DNA of 64,000 bases. It comes from Elephas maximus indicus (Eukaryota > Chordata > Mammalia > Proboscidea > Elephantidae). Every line of letters begins with the position of its first letter. Within the stretch, counting starts at the first letter, position 1. Below are positions 22,631 through 34,074 of this stretch, one piece after another. Under the pieces are notes generated by a model. The model ran no database searches and was not told the origin of the DNA. It saw only the letters and a program-made list of their open reading frames with translations. The stretch lies in contig NC_064838.1 in the NCBI RefSeq assembly GCF_024166365.1, forward strand, positions 71,688,001 through 71,752,000. The letters are read 5' to 3'. Both the position numbers and the translations under genes were made by a program.

Positions 22631-23099
22631 GGTCCAACAAATGTCCCATCCTCTGTGGTTATTTAGACACACTAATACTTCAGGGATTTTGGTTGTAACA
22701 GTGTTATGGTTATTTAAGTACAGATTAACTCAGTCTCACCTGTCCTCGATCAGTCTTAGCGCCTGCCCTTTTCTAGAGAGAGCCTGCTCCAAGAAACAGC
22801 TCCAGGCGGTGGAGGGGGACCTGAGCAGAGCCACCTTATAAGTTGGCTCATGGCCAATGACCTAGCTTGGCTTCAGAGCTTTGCCCAATAGGAATGAAGG
22901 TGCCAGCATGGCAGCAATCAGACCCTTTCCTGGGAGGAGTTTGGCTTAAGATACAGAGAAAAGGAAATAAATGTTAGCTGAGGAAATAAAGCACAAAGAT
23001 AGTAGTAGCTGAGTCATGTAACTGTGGAAGTGTTGGAGTCAAGGTTTTCAAACCAAGTGGCTACCCAGGGTAACCAGGTCAGAGCGCTGCCTTAATTCC
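22631..23099. other. Intergenic DNA, unassigned
   Basis: No gene seen. The content resembles an old LTR or DNA repeat ('gttagctgaggaaataaag') but cannot be assigned. Confidence 0.35.
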
Positions 23100-23295
23100 A
23101 GGCCAATGAGAGCACGTCGACTTGAACGCATCAGATCACCCAGAGGGCCTGTTAAAAGCAGAAGCTGGTCCCAATCTTCAGTTTCGGATTCAGTAAGTCT
23201 GGGTGGGGCCTGAGAGAATTTGCGTTTCTGGCTAGTCCCCAGGTGATGCTGCTGGTCCCAGCACTGCCCTTTAAGAGCTGCTGCTTTAGGTCCAT
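23100..23295 (+). mobile_element. MER5A-like hAT-Charlie element
   Basis: 'cgcatcagatcacccagagg', 'cagtaagtctgggtggggcc' and 'ccccaggtgatgctgctggt' follow MER5A order. Confidence 0.75.
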
Positions 23296-23528
23296 CTCCC
23301 ATCCGTTCTAGTCTCTGTGAAGCACTATGGCCCTTGTTCTTATCACAAGGGCTGAGTGTTCATTTCCTGAGTCCCTGTGAGGTTACCACATAGCTGAGAT
23401 TCCCAATTGCCTTATTTTTCTGCATTTTGTAAGGACATCTCCACATTATTTGAGCTGATCTGAATGAGCCCTTACCGGAATATGAGCACAACAAATAGAA
23501 CTTAGTAATAAATTTCATTTATTGAGTC

Positions 23529-23704
23529 TTTTGGAGCCCTGGTAGCCCAGTGGGTAAGCATTTGGCTGCTAACCAAAAGGCTGGCAGTTCAAATCCACCA
23601 GCCACTTCTTGGAAACACTGTGGGGCAGCTCTACTCTGCCCCATAGAGTCGCTATGAGTCAGGATCGACTTCATGGCAACAGGTTTGGTTTTTTTGTGTT
23701 TGGT
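23529..23704 (+). mobile_element. AfroSINE, short type
   Basis: Head 'ggagccctggtagcccagt', tail 'gatcgacttcatggcaacag'. An attgagtc duplication flanks it. Confidence 0.93.
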
Positions 23705-24204
23705 CATTGAGTCCTTACTATGTACAGATAGAAAGAATTCAATAAATTGTAACTAAATGTTATGTCAGAAACTACAAAGAGCTTTATATTTTGTCTCTAA
23801 ATTCATTACTGCAATGTTGCTTATTTCATACTTTCCTTTTTAAAAATATTCGATTTCCTCTTGATTTTCGGCATCAAATGTAAAAGAACCAATTTTGACT
23901 CAGCATTTGCAATTTTTTCCACAGTTGCAATTTTCCAATCCATCATGTAATTCTCAAAAATATTAAAACTGAAAAAATAAGAAATATTGCTAACAAAATA
24001 ATGTTTAACTCTTCCTGTGGCTTGGATACACTGTTCCTGACAAATCAGTGTGTTATTAAAACAGTTTTAACTATGAGGAAATCTGGTTCACATTCATTAT
24101 GGACAGAGCCGGAAAGGTCTATAGCTAATTTATATCCTAATAATCTCAGGCCTCATTCTTTACTGTCTGTTCACATTGCTTGTCAAACTTTAAAATGAAA
24201 TATT

Positions 24205-24345
24205 TATTACATGATTATTTCTTGTGTTTTTACTCCACTAGACTCTGAGCTTCACGAGATCAGTGACTGGATCTGTTTGTCCATCAACTTTCTCTCAGAG
24301 CCAGGCACACAATAGCTGCTCAGTAAATATTGGTGGGATTTAATT
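24205..24345 (+). mobile_element. L2 LINE 3' end
   Basis: 'ctccactagactctgagctt' and 'gctgctcagtaaatattggt' are the L2 3' terminal patterns. Confidence 0.75.
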
Positions 24346-25339
24346 TATTTGGCCACGCATTTATTACAAAAATGTGTAAAGGCAAGAGTAGTTTGTATAA
24401 TGAAGTTAAAATAACACATTAAAATGTTATAATAAATTAAGAATAAAATTTAGTAAACCAGTGAAAAGGAAAGAGGAGCAACAGGCCTAGAAATTTCTTT
24501 ATTCTCCGTTCCAGTGAGAGGAACCTACCTGTGACCAGAGCAAGTCAGTTAGTTTAATCTGTAAAATGAGGCAACAGGGACAACCACCCTCACAGGCTTC
24601 TGAGGACACAACTCAGACACACCATCAAAGAAATGCAGCAGATTCCATAATAAAAATCCAAGTTCGATACACTAACATGACTCCTTTCATCTAGAGACCT
24701 TGAGACATTTCGGAAATGTTAATTATCTCTTACATCATCCCGTCTGAGGCAAGAATAATTTCCTCCATGTGTAACTGAGCCTACATAAAATTATTTCTCC
24801 CAAAGTCCCAAGTCACAGCTGCTATTTGAATCCCTCATCTCCTCAGATATGTCTAAGTTAGCACGTAAATCACATTTTTAAACAAGAAAAACTTTAGTCA
24901 GGGCAAAGTCACGTTTGGACTATCAAGAGACTAAACTCGTTAGGGATTTCAGATTTCAAGTAAAAATTCCCCAGTAATGCGAGTAAATGGGAGTGAACTG
25001 GAAGAATTTCAAGACAAAATCTGTTTAATTCTACTTTTTATTTTAATGACATTTTCAATATTTGGATGGCCTAAAAAGATGAATTGACTTCAAAACACAT
25101 TCTGAAATTGCAGGTGACCTGGAGCCAAAATAAAGAATATTTGACTAAGTATGCATTCTCAGATGAATGATAATAAAATCCTAGACTAGGAGAATGTTTC
25201 ATTTCATTGCTTAAATCCATGGACATTCACCATGGCAGATCAAACTTTTAATATCTGATCACAACAGGACATTATTCTTAATGACAGCCAGCTGTGGAAT
25301 GTGTGTGCCTGAAATTTTCACCCCTACCTTTGTGCTGTT
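24346..25339. other. Intergenic DNA, AT-rich
   Basis: No supported gene or classifiable repeat; 'cacaggcttctgagga' occurs here (24590) and at 22058, probably two copies of an old MIR-like core. Confidence 0.35.
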
Positions 25340-25790
25340 ACAGATCCTGCATTTTAGACCTACTAACACTTTAAACTTTTATTTGCAAATAATCACCAAT
25401 GTAAAGAAAAATTACAAGATTCAGTACAAAAAACTCCCATATACCTTTACCCAGATTCATCGATTCTTAAGAGTTAGCCCCATTCACTTTGTCATTTGTT
25501 ATTTTTTTCCTGAACCATCTGCTGTTAAGTTGCATTCATCATGTTCTTTGCCCTTAAATTCTTCTGTGTGTATTTCTGAAGAACAAGGACTTCTTCCTCC
25601 ATAACTGCACTAAAGTTATCTGCTTCACATAATGAAACATGGATCAATACTTTTATTTAATCTACTGTTTATATTTCAGCTTTGTCCATTAATCCATTAA
25701 GGACCTTTATTGCATTTTTTTTTTCTTTAGTATGGGATCCAGACCAGGACCACATATTATATTTCATTTTATGTCTCCTTTAATCTTTTT
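25340..25790 (-). mobile_element. Old L1M 3' UTR
   Basis: 'ttgcaaataatcaccaatgt', 'actcccatatacctttaccc', 'attcatcgattcttaagagt' and 'atgtctcctttaatc' follow a known ancient L1 3'-end series in reverse. Confidence 0.65.
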
Positions 25791-26290
25791 TTTTTAAATA
25801 ATATTTTATTGTGCTTTTTTGGTAAAAGTTTACACAGCAAATAAGGTTCCCATTTGACAATTTCTATACAAATTGTCCAGTGACATTAGTCACATTTTTC
25901 ATAATGTGTCAACATTGTCTTTAATTGCCTTCTTGTGGTTCCGTTTCCAGTACTCTACTTTCCCTGCCTCCTTATCTTCTCATCTTTGCCCTAGAGTAAT
26001 TGTTGACCTTATGGTCTCATATAGATGATTTTTTAATGGAGTACTGAACTCATGGTTAATACCCTTTATTTTGTATGCCAATCTGTTATTTTGCTAAAAA
26101 GTGACCTCAGGGGATAGTTTCAGTTCAAGGTTTAAAGAGTATCTCAGGGCAAAAAAAAAAAAAAAAAAATTTTTTTTTTTTTTCTTCAGGGCAATAGTCT
26201 CAGGGAGTCCTCTAGTCTCAACTGGTCCAGCAAGTCTGGAATGTCTCCTTTAGGCCTTCCTTTGCTTTTCATGATAATGAATTTTTTTAA
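25791..26290 (-). mobile_element. L1 3' end, younger subfamily
   Basis: Begins at a reversed poly(A) ('ttttttttaaataatatttt') with 'ggtaaaagtttacacagcaa', as other L1 tails in this window begin. It contains the A19T14 dyad at 26151-26183. Confidence 0.65.
26145..26194. repeat. A19T14 dyad flanked by cagggcaa direct repeats
   Basis: cagggcaa at 26145-26152 and 26187-26194 brackets an A-run joined directly to a T-run, inside an L1 tail that otherwise continues normally. Confidence 0.85.
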
Positions 26291-26461
26291 ACACGGGCCC
26301 ATTTTTTCATAGATCACATAAAATTTTTTAAGAAATACAGGTTTTGTTGCATCCTTTGTTTTTCAATTAACTTCCAGTAAAGTAATTGCAAAAAAGGGGA
26401 CGATGAGATTAGGCTTTCAATCAGTACTGTCGGCAAAGTTTGTAACTCATCACCGAATGTC

Positions 26462-26859
26462 GTCTCAGTTTCCTGTGGCTACAGTAACAAAGTGCCAGGA
26501 ACCAGGTGGTGTATAAGAACAGAAATTGTCCCACAGTTCTGGAGGCTAGGAGTCCAAAACCAGGGCGTTGCCTCTTTCGTAATTTCTGGTGACAGCTAGC
26601 CATCCTGGGCATTTCTTGGCTTATAGATCACTCCAATCTCTGTTTCTTTCTTTCATGGACATCTTGTCTCTGTGTCTTTTCTCCTCTTTTATAAGGATAC
26701 AACTCATATAGGATTAGGACCCACCCTACTCAAGTATGACTTCATCCTACCTGAACTGATAACACCTTTAAAGACCCTATTTCCAAACAAGATCACTTTC
26801 ACAGGTACTAGAGGTACTTCACCAAGTCTTTTTGGTGGACAAATTCAATCCGTAACACA
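26462..26859 (-). mobile_element. Solo LTR, MaLR-like
   Basis: Reversed MaLR pattern: 'tctcagtttcctgtggctac', 'aggattaggacccaccctac', 'caaattcaatccgtaaca'. Confidence 0.75.
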
Positions 26860-26869
26860 TGTAATACAC

Positions 26870-27065
26870 TAATGCAGTGCCTGGCACATAGTGGTTGTTC
26901 AATAAATGTTCTCAGGGTACCTTTTCTTCTCCCCCTTCCAAACACCCTATGTGCCATGTGAGTCTGGGCCTTGTGTGAGTTTTATGGGTCTTTTTTTCTT
27001 CATTATCTAACACAGTGGCTGGCATTTAGTAGACCCAGTAAATAGCTTATTGAATCAATGACTAC
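26870..27065 (+). mobile_element. L2 3' end fragments
   Basis: 'cctggcacatagtggttgtt' and 'gctggcatttagtagaccca' are two L2 3' ends in tandem. Confidence 0.6.
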
Positions 27066-27260
27066 CACAGGGGAGTGAGAGGATGGAAGGTACCCAGATG
27101 TCTTAAATGGCAGCATCTCCTTTACTTTGTAACCACCCTCGATGTAGTGACATGACACAAAATGGTTGAGCTAGTATTGAAGGCCTTAATAATCTCAGGA
27201 ACACAGGTTTTCACAGCAGGCATCAAATATACCCCTGCAAAGGACATTTTGTTTATCCCC

Positions 27261-27640
27261 TGTTAGGGATTGAATTGTGTCCCACTAAAATATGTGTTGA
27301 ATTCCTGGCCCTCGTACCTGTGGATGTGATCCTGTTTGGAAACAGAATTTTTATTTTATGTTAATGAGGCTATATTAGGTAGGGTAGATCCTAACCTTAC
27401 TCACTTCTGAATTTTAAAAAGACCAGAATAGACACAAAGACACACACACAGAGGAAGATACATGAAGACTAGTTACAAAACAAGGAACCAAAGAACCCAG
27501 GGCCAACAATGACAAAGGAATCCACACAGGCAAGACCCTGGTTTGGACTTTAGCTTCCAGAACAGTGAGAAAATAAATTTCTGTTTTAAGGCCACCCACT
27601 TGTGGTATTTGTGTCACAGCAGCACTAGGTAACTAAGACA
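27261..27640 (+). mobile_element. Solo LTR, MaLR (MLT1-like)
   Basis: Starts 'tgttagggattgaattgtgt', contains 'gtgagaaaataaatttctg', ends 'gtaactaagaca'. The related copy at 7506-7878 has the same order. Flanking tcccc/tccct may be a decayed duplication. Confidence 0.8.
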
Positions 27641-27689
27641 CTCCCTGTGGAGTTAACTTTACCCAAAGAATTTGGTCTTTGCCCTTGGT

Positions 27690-28530
27690 TCCTGAGAGAT
27701 AACCTCTATAACCTTGGAAATTCTCCAGTAATTGAAATAATTAATTTAAGTTCCCCTGTAATTGAATTGATGAGACCTCCAGGCCACACCTGAGGGTTTA
27801 TGCTAACAAGATTACTCAGGTGTGGCTGGCTTAGCCAGATATCAGCCTACCTCTGGGAAGGGAGGACATGATTCAGTCAATCTTGCCTACGTAAGGAGGC
27901 CCCAGTAATGGCTCTGGACACAAAAGCTCATGGGCTTCCTGGTTGGTTAAAGGCACTGATGCACACTGGAGGGTAGTGTGTCCCTTTTGGGGCATGAAAG
28001 CTCTACATGGGAGCCCTCCCAGACCTTGCCCTATGTGTCTCTTCATTTATATTCTCTCTGTTCGACGACACTAGGTTTTTTTTATAATAAAACAGTAACA
28101 GTGCTTTCTGTGAGTTCTGTGAGTCACTATAGCAAATTATGGAACCCAAGGGAGTAGTGCGAGCCAGTAAGTTAGAAGTGAGAGGGGCTGAGGACCCCTG
28201 GCTTTATGGCTGGTATTCTGAGAGGGTAGAGAGAACCCCTGAAACTTGTAGTCAGCAGTCAGAAGTGGGGGAGGAGGGCCCTGGTGACTGCTGAACTTAC
28301 AGGGCATCCTGAAGGGGCAGTGGGAAAATCTGAAATTTGTAGCCAGCAGGTCAGAAGCGAGGGGCTCGTGGGGACACACGAGTCTGTGCCTGGCTTCTGA
28401 AGTCTTGGGCAGATTTGGCGGCCTGGAGGACTGTGTCCTTTAACTTAAGAGGTCTGACGTAGTTGCAGGTGGTTAGGGTCAGAGGAAGAAAGGCTGAGTG
28501 TGCAGCTGGTGTCAGAACAGAGGGGAACAG
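27690..28530 (+). mobile_element. ERVL-type LTR (MLT2-like) with internal 89-bp triplication
   Basis: 'gtgagttctgtgagtcacta', 'ggaacccaagggag', 'gtagccagcaggtcagaagc' and 'aagaggtctgacg' follow the ERVL LTR order. A polyadenylation-type 'aataaaa' lies near 28086. A ~89-bp segment occurs about three times between 28155 and 28370. No retroviral gene is attached; only the LTR is described. Confidence 0.6.
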
Positions 28531-28871
28531 GAGTGATAATGGATTGATTTGGATTAATCACAACACTTCTCAAATGTTTAAGATCCACTGACAGGTTGTT
28601 CTGTTATCTTTTTCCTTAGGTCTTCACGCATAATTTTCTTCCCTTCTTCATTCCTTCTCTCCTGACATTTTGATACCAAAAACTCATTACCTTAGATTCT
28701 GCTCAATTGTAATTTATGGAGTTTTCTGAAAAATTCTCTGTCATCAGGTATGCTAAGCAAAATTTAAAAAGTAAACAGCTCTTAGGCTACTGGAGATTCT
28801 CAATAGTGCATTGTTTAGGAAACATTTACATACAAGTGATCAGTTAATTGCAAATGGATGTATATTAAAAC
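28531..28871. other. Intergenic DNA, unassigned
   Basis: AT-rich and without recognised features. Confidence 0.4.
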
Positions 28872-29098
28872 TAAACCCAACCAGTTGCTGTCCAGTCGAT
28901 TCCCACTCATGGCGACCTCACAAGTGCAGAGTAGAATTGCGCCCCATAGGATTTTCAGCTGTGCTCCAGAGTAGAACATGCAACCTTTGGGAAGCTGATC
29001 ACCAGGCTTTTCCTCCAAGGCGCCAATGGGTGGGTATGAACCACCAACATTTTGGTTAGTAGTCAAGCGCTTTAACCTTTGCACCACGCAGGCATTCC
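28872..29098 (-). mobile_element. AfroSINE, long type
   Basis: Reversed: 'gtccagtcgattcccactca', 'ttcctccaaggcgccaatgg', 'tgcaccacgcaggcattcc'. Confidence 0.9.
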
Positions 29099-29117
29099 AC
29101 CTGTATAATAGTATATA

Positions 29118-29417
29118 TTGTTCTTGTTAGGTGCTGTTGAGTTGGTTCTAACTCATCGTGATCCTATGTATAACAGAACAAAACACTGCCCGGTCCTGTG
29201 CCATCCTCACAATCATTGCTATGTTTGAGACCATTGTTGCAGAAACTGTGTCAGTCCATCTTGTTGAGGGTCTTCTTCTTTTTCACTGATTGTCTACTTT
29301 ACCAAGCATGATGTCCTTCTCAAAGGACTGGTCCCTCCTAACAATATATCCAAAGTGTGTGGGATGAAGCCTTGCCATCTCTGCTTCTAAGGAGCATCCT
29401 GGCTGTACTTCTTCCAG
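29118..29417 (-). mobile_element. RTE (BovB-like) LINE, 3' end only
   Basis: Carries the RTE 3' tail 'gttaggtgctgttgagttgg' and the end of the ORF (encoding the conserved RRDQSFEKDIMLGKV). Exact 9-bp duplications tagtatata lie at 29109-29117 and 29418-29426, so the boundaries are sharp. Confidence 0.93.
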
Positions 29418-29496
29418 TAGTATATAGTTACCACTTACTGTGTTTTTGTTTACTTGCTCTAATCCCACACAACCATATTTCAATCAACATCAAGAT

Positions 29497-29590
29497 ATTG
29501 AGGCTGGACTAGGTCCAAAGTCACACAGCTAGTAGGTGGCCCAACTGAGACTTGAATCCAGGTCTCTGAATTTCCCCTGTCAGACCACCC
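29497..29590 (+). mobile_element. MIR fragment
   Basis: 'gtcacacagctagtaggtgg' and 'cttgaatccaggtctctga'. Confidence 0.75.
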
Positions 29591-30282
29591 TGTGCTGCAT
29601 TAGTGTGAGTTGTGCAGGTCCTTACAACATTAGCTGTCTAGTAGGTGGACTAAATATGTACTCTGCAACAGCAAAACAAGGCCACCAAAAAAGATTTTTA
29701 AATCAAGTATTAAATATATACTATTTCAAGAAAATCACCAATGTGGTATTTGGGGACATTAAAACTTTGGCCTTCTTTTCACTTATTTTAAGGTTGTTTC
29801 TATTTTGAAATACAAAGTAGAGGGGTGTGGGGGGTGAGGTAGTATCATCTCTTCAGTCCTTAGAGGCTTTTAAAGTTCTAACTCCAACCCTGGGTCCTTT
29901 GAAAGTAATAAAATGGTGTTTCATTTAAAAATATTCTTTTCATTACTTTAGAGAAACCTTCTCTCACATTGCGTTAATGAGTTTTTCCTACAAAACATGG
30001 CTGAGAGAGTCTTTGCCTTTGATTTACCCAACTCCAAGCAAATTTTGAGTGGTTAGAACGGTTTTTGAGATAAAAGAAATCTCCTGATGGAAAACATGCA
30101 CATTTATGCTTAGGGTGTTACTCTAGAGATTTCAGGGGCTGCATTACCTTCTGACTTCTCGTTGTTTAGTCAGCCAAGGACTAAATTCCTCATATTCTGA
30201 TAAACGCCCTTCTGAATACTTAGTCACCCTCTATGCTTAAGATGATTTTTATTTCTTTTTTCCTGGAGGCTATAGGGAGATT
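29591..30282. other. Intergenic DNA, unassigned
   Basis: No gene or clear repeat. Confidence 0.4.
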
Positions 30283-30487
30283 GGAGCCCTGGTGATGTAG
30301 TGGCTAAGTGCTCGGCTGCTAACCGAAAGATTGGTGGTTGGAATCCACCAACAGCTGTGCAGGAGAAAGATATGGCAGTCTGTTTCCATAAAGATTACAG
30401 CTGGGAAACCCTATGGGGCAGTTCTACCCCGTCCTATAGGGCCGCTATGAGTCAGAATTGATTTGAGGGCAGTGGCTTTGGGTTTTG
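30283..30487 (+). mobile_element. AfroSINE with long middle
   Basis: 'ggagccctggtgatgtagtg', 'tccataaagattacagctgg', 'cgctatgagtcagaattgat'. Confidence 0.92.
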
Positions 30488-30809
30488 AGTAGGGAGATTA
30501 GTCGAGGGATAAGGCTGGCAGGAACAAGAAAGAAATTGCATTGAAACATTTAAAGAAAGAATCATGAAATTGTCCATCTACTTGTATTTTAAATTTTCCT
30601 CCTGGATCTATGATTTAGACTGTTTATGACTGGTTGCGTTTAAGCTATACACATTTTCTCCTAATTGTGCTGGCCTAGAAAATTGTGGAAAATAAAAGAA
30701 GATCTAAATCACCTTTTATACTTCACCTATGTAAACAGGTGAGTGAGTATTGCATAATAATGTGTGTGTATAATAACTGATTGTCCTAACTGGTTGGCCA
30801 GGTGACCAA

Positions 30810-30909
30810 GCTAACTGGGATTAATAACAGCACCTAATATTTACTGAGCAGTTACTTTTTACCAGGCAGCATGGGAAGCTCTTCACTTTAATTCACCCTC
30901 ACCTCAAAT
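30810..30909 (+). mobile_element. MIR, part 1 (interrupted by MITE)
   Basis: 'ctaatatttactgagcagtt' and 'tttaattcaccctcacctc'; continues at 31127. Confidence 0.75.
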
Positions 30910-31126
30910 ACCGTGTTTTTATACAAATAATGCAGCCTTCTATGTTTGTTTGCCAACCGTGCCCACCCCCCATGAGGTATTTTCATAAGCACTGATTATG
31001 CCAATTTTTTTTTACATGTTGTTGTGAAAAAATGAGCATAGTGCACTTACGAAAATACCTCACAGGGGGAGGGCACAGTTGGTAAACAAACGTAGAAGGT
31101 ACACATTATTTGTGTAAAAATACAGT
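30910..31126. mobile_element. Fully palindromic MITE-like element inside a MIR
   Basis: 217 bp; arms of about 100 bp are inverted complements. The left arm reads 'gtttttatacaaataatg', 'catgaggtattttcataag'; the right arm reads 'cttacgaaaatacctcac', 'cattatttgtgtaaaaatac'. The MIR around it resumes in register. It codes for nothing. I cannot name the family. Confidence 0.85.
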
Positions 31127-31215
31127 GCTAGAGGCAAGGGCTGTTATTATTCGGTTTGTAGATGAGGATAATGAAGTTCAGAAAAGTTACGTGATGAGCT
31201 AAAGCCCCCACAGCT
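31127..31215 (+). mobile_element. MIR, part 2
   Basis: 'tgttattattcggtttgtag' and 'atgaggataatgaagttcag' continue the MIR from 30909. Confidence 0.75.
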
Positions 31216-31216
31216 A

Positions 31217-31405
31217 ATACCAAAACCAAACCAGTTGCCACTGAAGCGATTCCAACTCATAGTGACTCCATGTGTTGAAGAGTAGAACTGCTCTCTGTAG
31301 AGTTTTTGAGGCTATGACCATTCGGAATCAGATTGCCAGGACTCTGAACTGCCAACTTTTCAGTTAGCAGTTAAATGCTTAACCATTTGTACCACCCGGG
31401 GACTC
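31217..31405 (-). mobile_element. AfroSINE, long type
   Basis: 'ccagttgccactgaagcgat', 'ttcagttagcagttaaatgc', 'gtaccacccggggactc'. Confidence 0.9.
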
Positions 31406-31557
31406 ACCCACAACTAATAATCCCAGAGCCACACTTAGTTTTGAATAGATCTCACTGGCTGTTTTTATAAAAGTGAATTGAAAGGGCATCAGAATGGATT
31501 CAAGAAACTAAAGAAGAGTTGTTGCAGCAGTTCAGGTAAGACATGATGGTAGATAGG

Positions 31558-31728
31558 GCTAACCCAACCAACTCAACCCATTGCCATCGAGTCAATTCCA
31601 ACTCATAGGGACCCTATAGGACAGAGTAGAACTGCCACATAGAGTTTCCAAGGAACGCCTGGTAGATTCGAACTGCCAACCTTTTGGTTAGCAGCTGTAG
31701 CTCTTAACCATTATGCCACCAGGGTTTC
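31558..31728 (-). mobile_element. AfroSINE, short type
   Basis: Exact duplications tagatagg at 31550-31557 and 31729-31736 define it. Reversed 'tgccatcgagtcaattccaa' and 'atgccaccagggtttc' are clear. Confidence 0.95.
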
Positions 31729-31745
31729 TAGATAGGACTAGCTTT

Positions 31746-32637
31746 GATTATTTGTTTGTTTAGTTTTAATTGTGGTGAAAATATACACACAAAAACATTC
31801 GCCAATACAATTTGTCTTTACAATGCAATGACATTGATTACATTATTCATGTTGTACAACCATTATTAATATCTTTTTCCAAAGTATTCTACCACCATTA
31901 ATATAATATCAATGCCCTCTAAGCAAAAACTCCCAAACTCTCCCCTTCCCCCCTCCCTCCCACACCTGGTGACCATAACCACACATAAAATAACACACAT
32001 ACAACAAAACATAAAACACATACCATGACAACACATAACACATAAAACATTTCATCAATTTCTATTCTTTTTATCTTTTTTACTCTTTAGTGACATTAAT
32101 TACATTCTTCAAGTTGTGCAACCATTTTCACTCTCTTTTTCCAAATAATCCTGTCACTATTGACATACCTTCAATGTACTCTGAGCAAACCCCCTTCCCT
32201 CCCACACCTGATAACTGTTAATGATCTTTGATTTCTATATATTTTCTTACTTCATATAAGTGAGGTCATCCATTATTTGTCCTTTTGTAGCTGACTTATT
32301 TTCCTCAGCATAATGTTTTCAAGGTTCAGCCATGTTGTGGCATGTATTGGGGCTTCAATTCTTTTTACAGCTGAGCAATATTCCATTTTATGTATATACC
32401 ACATTTTGTTTGTCCGTCCATCTGCTGATGGACATTTCATTTGTTTCCACCTTTGGACTATTGTGAAAAGTGCTACAGTGAACATTGGTATACAAGTTTC
32501 TGTTTGTGTTCTTGCTTTCATGTCTTCTTGGTATATAACTAGAATGGCATTGCTGGGTCATATGGTAGTTCTCTGTTCAACATTTTGAGGAATTGCCAAA
32601 CTGTTTTCCACGTGGCTATAATATTTTACATCCCCAC
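31746..32637 (-). mobile_element. 5'-truncated L1 with 12-bp TSD
   Basis: aggactagcttt at 31734-31745 and 32638-32649 are exact duplications. Between them is an L1 3' UTR and the end of ORF2 in reverse ('catgttgtggcatgtattgg', 'ccatctgctgatggacattt'), the C-terminal ORF2 region being broken by stops. The left duplication overlaps the end of the previous SINE's own duplication, so L1 integrated after that SINE. Confidence 0.95.
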
Positions 32638-32649
32638 AGGACTAGCTTT

Positions 32650-33499
32650 TTGAGAATGGAAATGGAGGAAAGTAGACAGAGATGTTCAAGGTTTGAGGAT
32701 AGATTTGTTTGGGAGATGTGGGAGAAGATGCTGTTGAGGATCAGCCCTGGGATTTTGCCTGACATAACAAGGACAGCTGGTGGTGGAGGAGCAGATTTGG
32801 AGGAAAAGATCAATCAAACCTAAGTCATTTAAACTACTTTTAGAGAAAAGCCTTTCAGAATTAGTGGAAGGTCAGAATGATCTTAAAGGAAACAGTTTCA
32901 TTATTTTCAGGAAATAGAACGAAGCTATAAAATTATTCCCTGGTCTGTTCCATGTGCCGTGATTAATAAAGAGTTAGAAATGTTTTTGCAATTCACATAT
33001 GGTTGGACAGCAAATGGTGCCTCTCAAGTGTTTGAAGATGATTAAAAGCAGTTTGTTTTTCTAAGCAGTTTAAATATTCCCTTTGGAAATCTTGTTAAGC
33101 CATTCATTTGCTTCCCAAACTCTTTCTCTTTAAAAAAGAGGAAAAGATAAACTTCAGTAGAGCCTCTGTCTGAATTAATGAGGCTCTACTCAATTAGAAA
33201 ATACTGACCAGCTGCGTTAGTCTTGTCTTCCTCTGCTGTCACCATAGGCACTTGTCACCAGGCACTGAATCTGCAGTCCACTAGTGATTATTTTCATGAC
33301 TGTCCCAGATTAGCATTTTGCATTCTGCCAAATAGATTGATGGTGGGGGTGGGGTAAGGGGCGCAGTCTTATAACATGCCTTGCCTGGGAAACAAATTAA
33401 AATAATGGAAATTCAAGGTAATTGAGCGATTTCTTCTAACATTTGTTGAATACTTACACTTGCCAGGCTTTCATATATATTGTCTTCTTTAGTTCTCAC
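32650..33499. other. Intergenic DNA, apparently unique
   Basis: No clear transposon for about 850 bases; no supported gene. Frames at 32593-32823 are overlapped on both strands and partly transposon-derived. Confidence 0.4.
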
Positions 33500-33667
33500 A
33501 GGAGCCCTGGAGGCACAGTGGTTAAGAGCTTGGCTGCCAATCAAAAAGGTCAGCAGTTTTAATCCACCAGCTGCTCCTTGGAAACCCTATGGGGCAGTTC
33601 TGCTCTGTCCTATAGGGTCACTGTGAGTTGAATCAACTCAGCAGTAATAGGTTTGGTTTTTTGTTTT
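33500..33667 (+). mobile_element. AfroSINE, short type
   Basis: 'aggagccctggaggcacagt' to 'cagtaataggtttggttt'. Flanks ttagttctcaca/ttaattctcaca are a near-exact duplication. Confidence 0.93.
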
Positions 33668-33924
33668 AATTCTCACACCCTCCAGACATGGGATATTTCA
33701 CTCTGCCCATTTTGCAAAGGATAGAACCTCAGTTTCAGACCTGCATATCCAACTGCCTGCTGGCCATCTTGACCTGAATATCCCACCAGCAACACAGCCT
33801 AAACTCCACCCGTCATATTCCTTAACTTCTCCTTTCATTGGTGTCATTAGCATCCACCCAGGACTAGAAATCTGGGTTCGTCTTTTTCTCCTTTTTAATT
33901 TTATTTTGGCAAAACATGTACACC

Positions 33925-34074
33925 TACTCCTCACTTATCGACTATCTTGTTATCTAACAATTCTTATTTACGACAATAGTAAAAAATTTACTATCTGACT
34001 ATTTTGCACGTTAACGACATACATCTGGCAGTAACAGAGGCTGAGGTGTGAAGCAAGAGTTAAGCTGTCTATGA
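33925..34074. mobile_element. Possible Tigger-like DNA transposon fragment
   Basis: 'cctcacttatcgactatctt' and 'gcacgttaacgacatacatc' look like a mammalian mariner/Tigger type. Weak assignment. Confidence 0.35.

Noticed and set aside
27690-28530. A complete endogenous retrovirus near the ERVL-type LTR
   Set aside because: No gag, pol or env-like frame or second LTR is present on either side; only the LTR remains.
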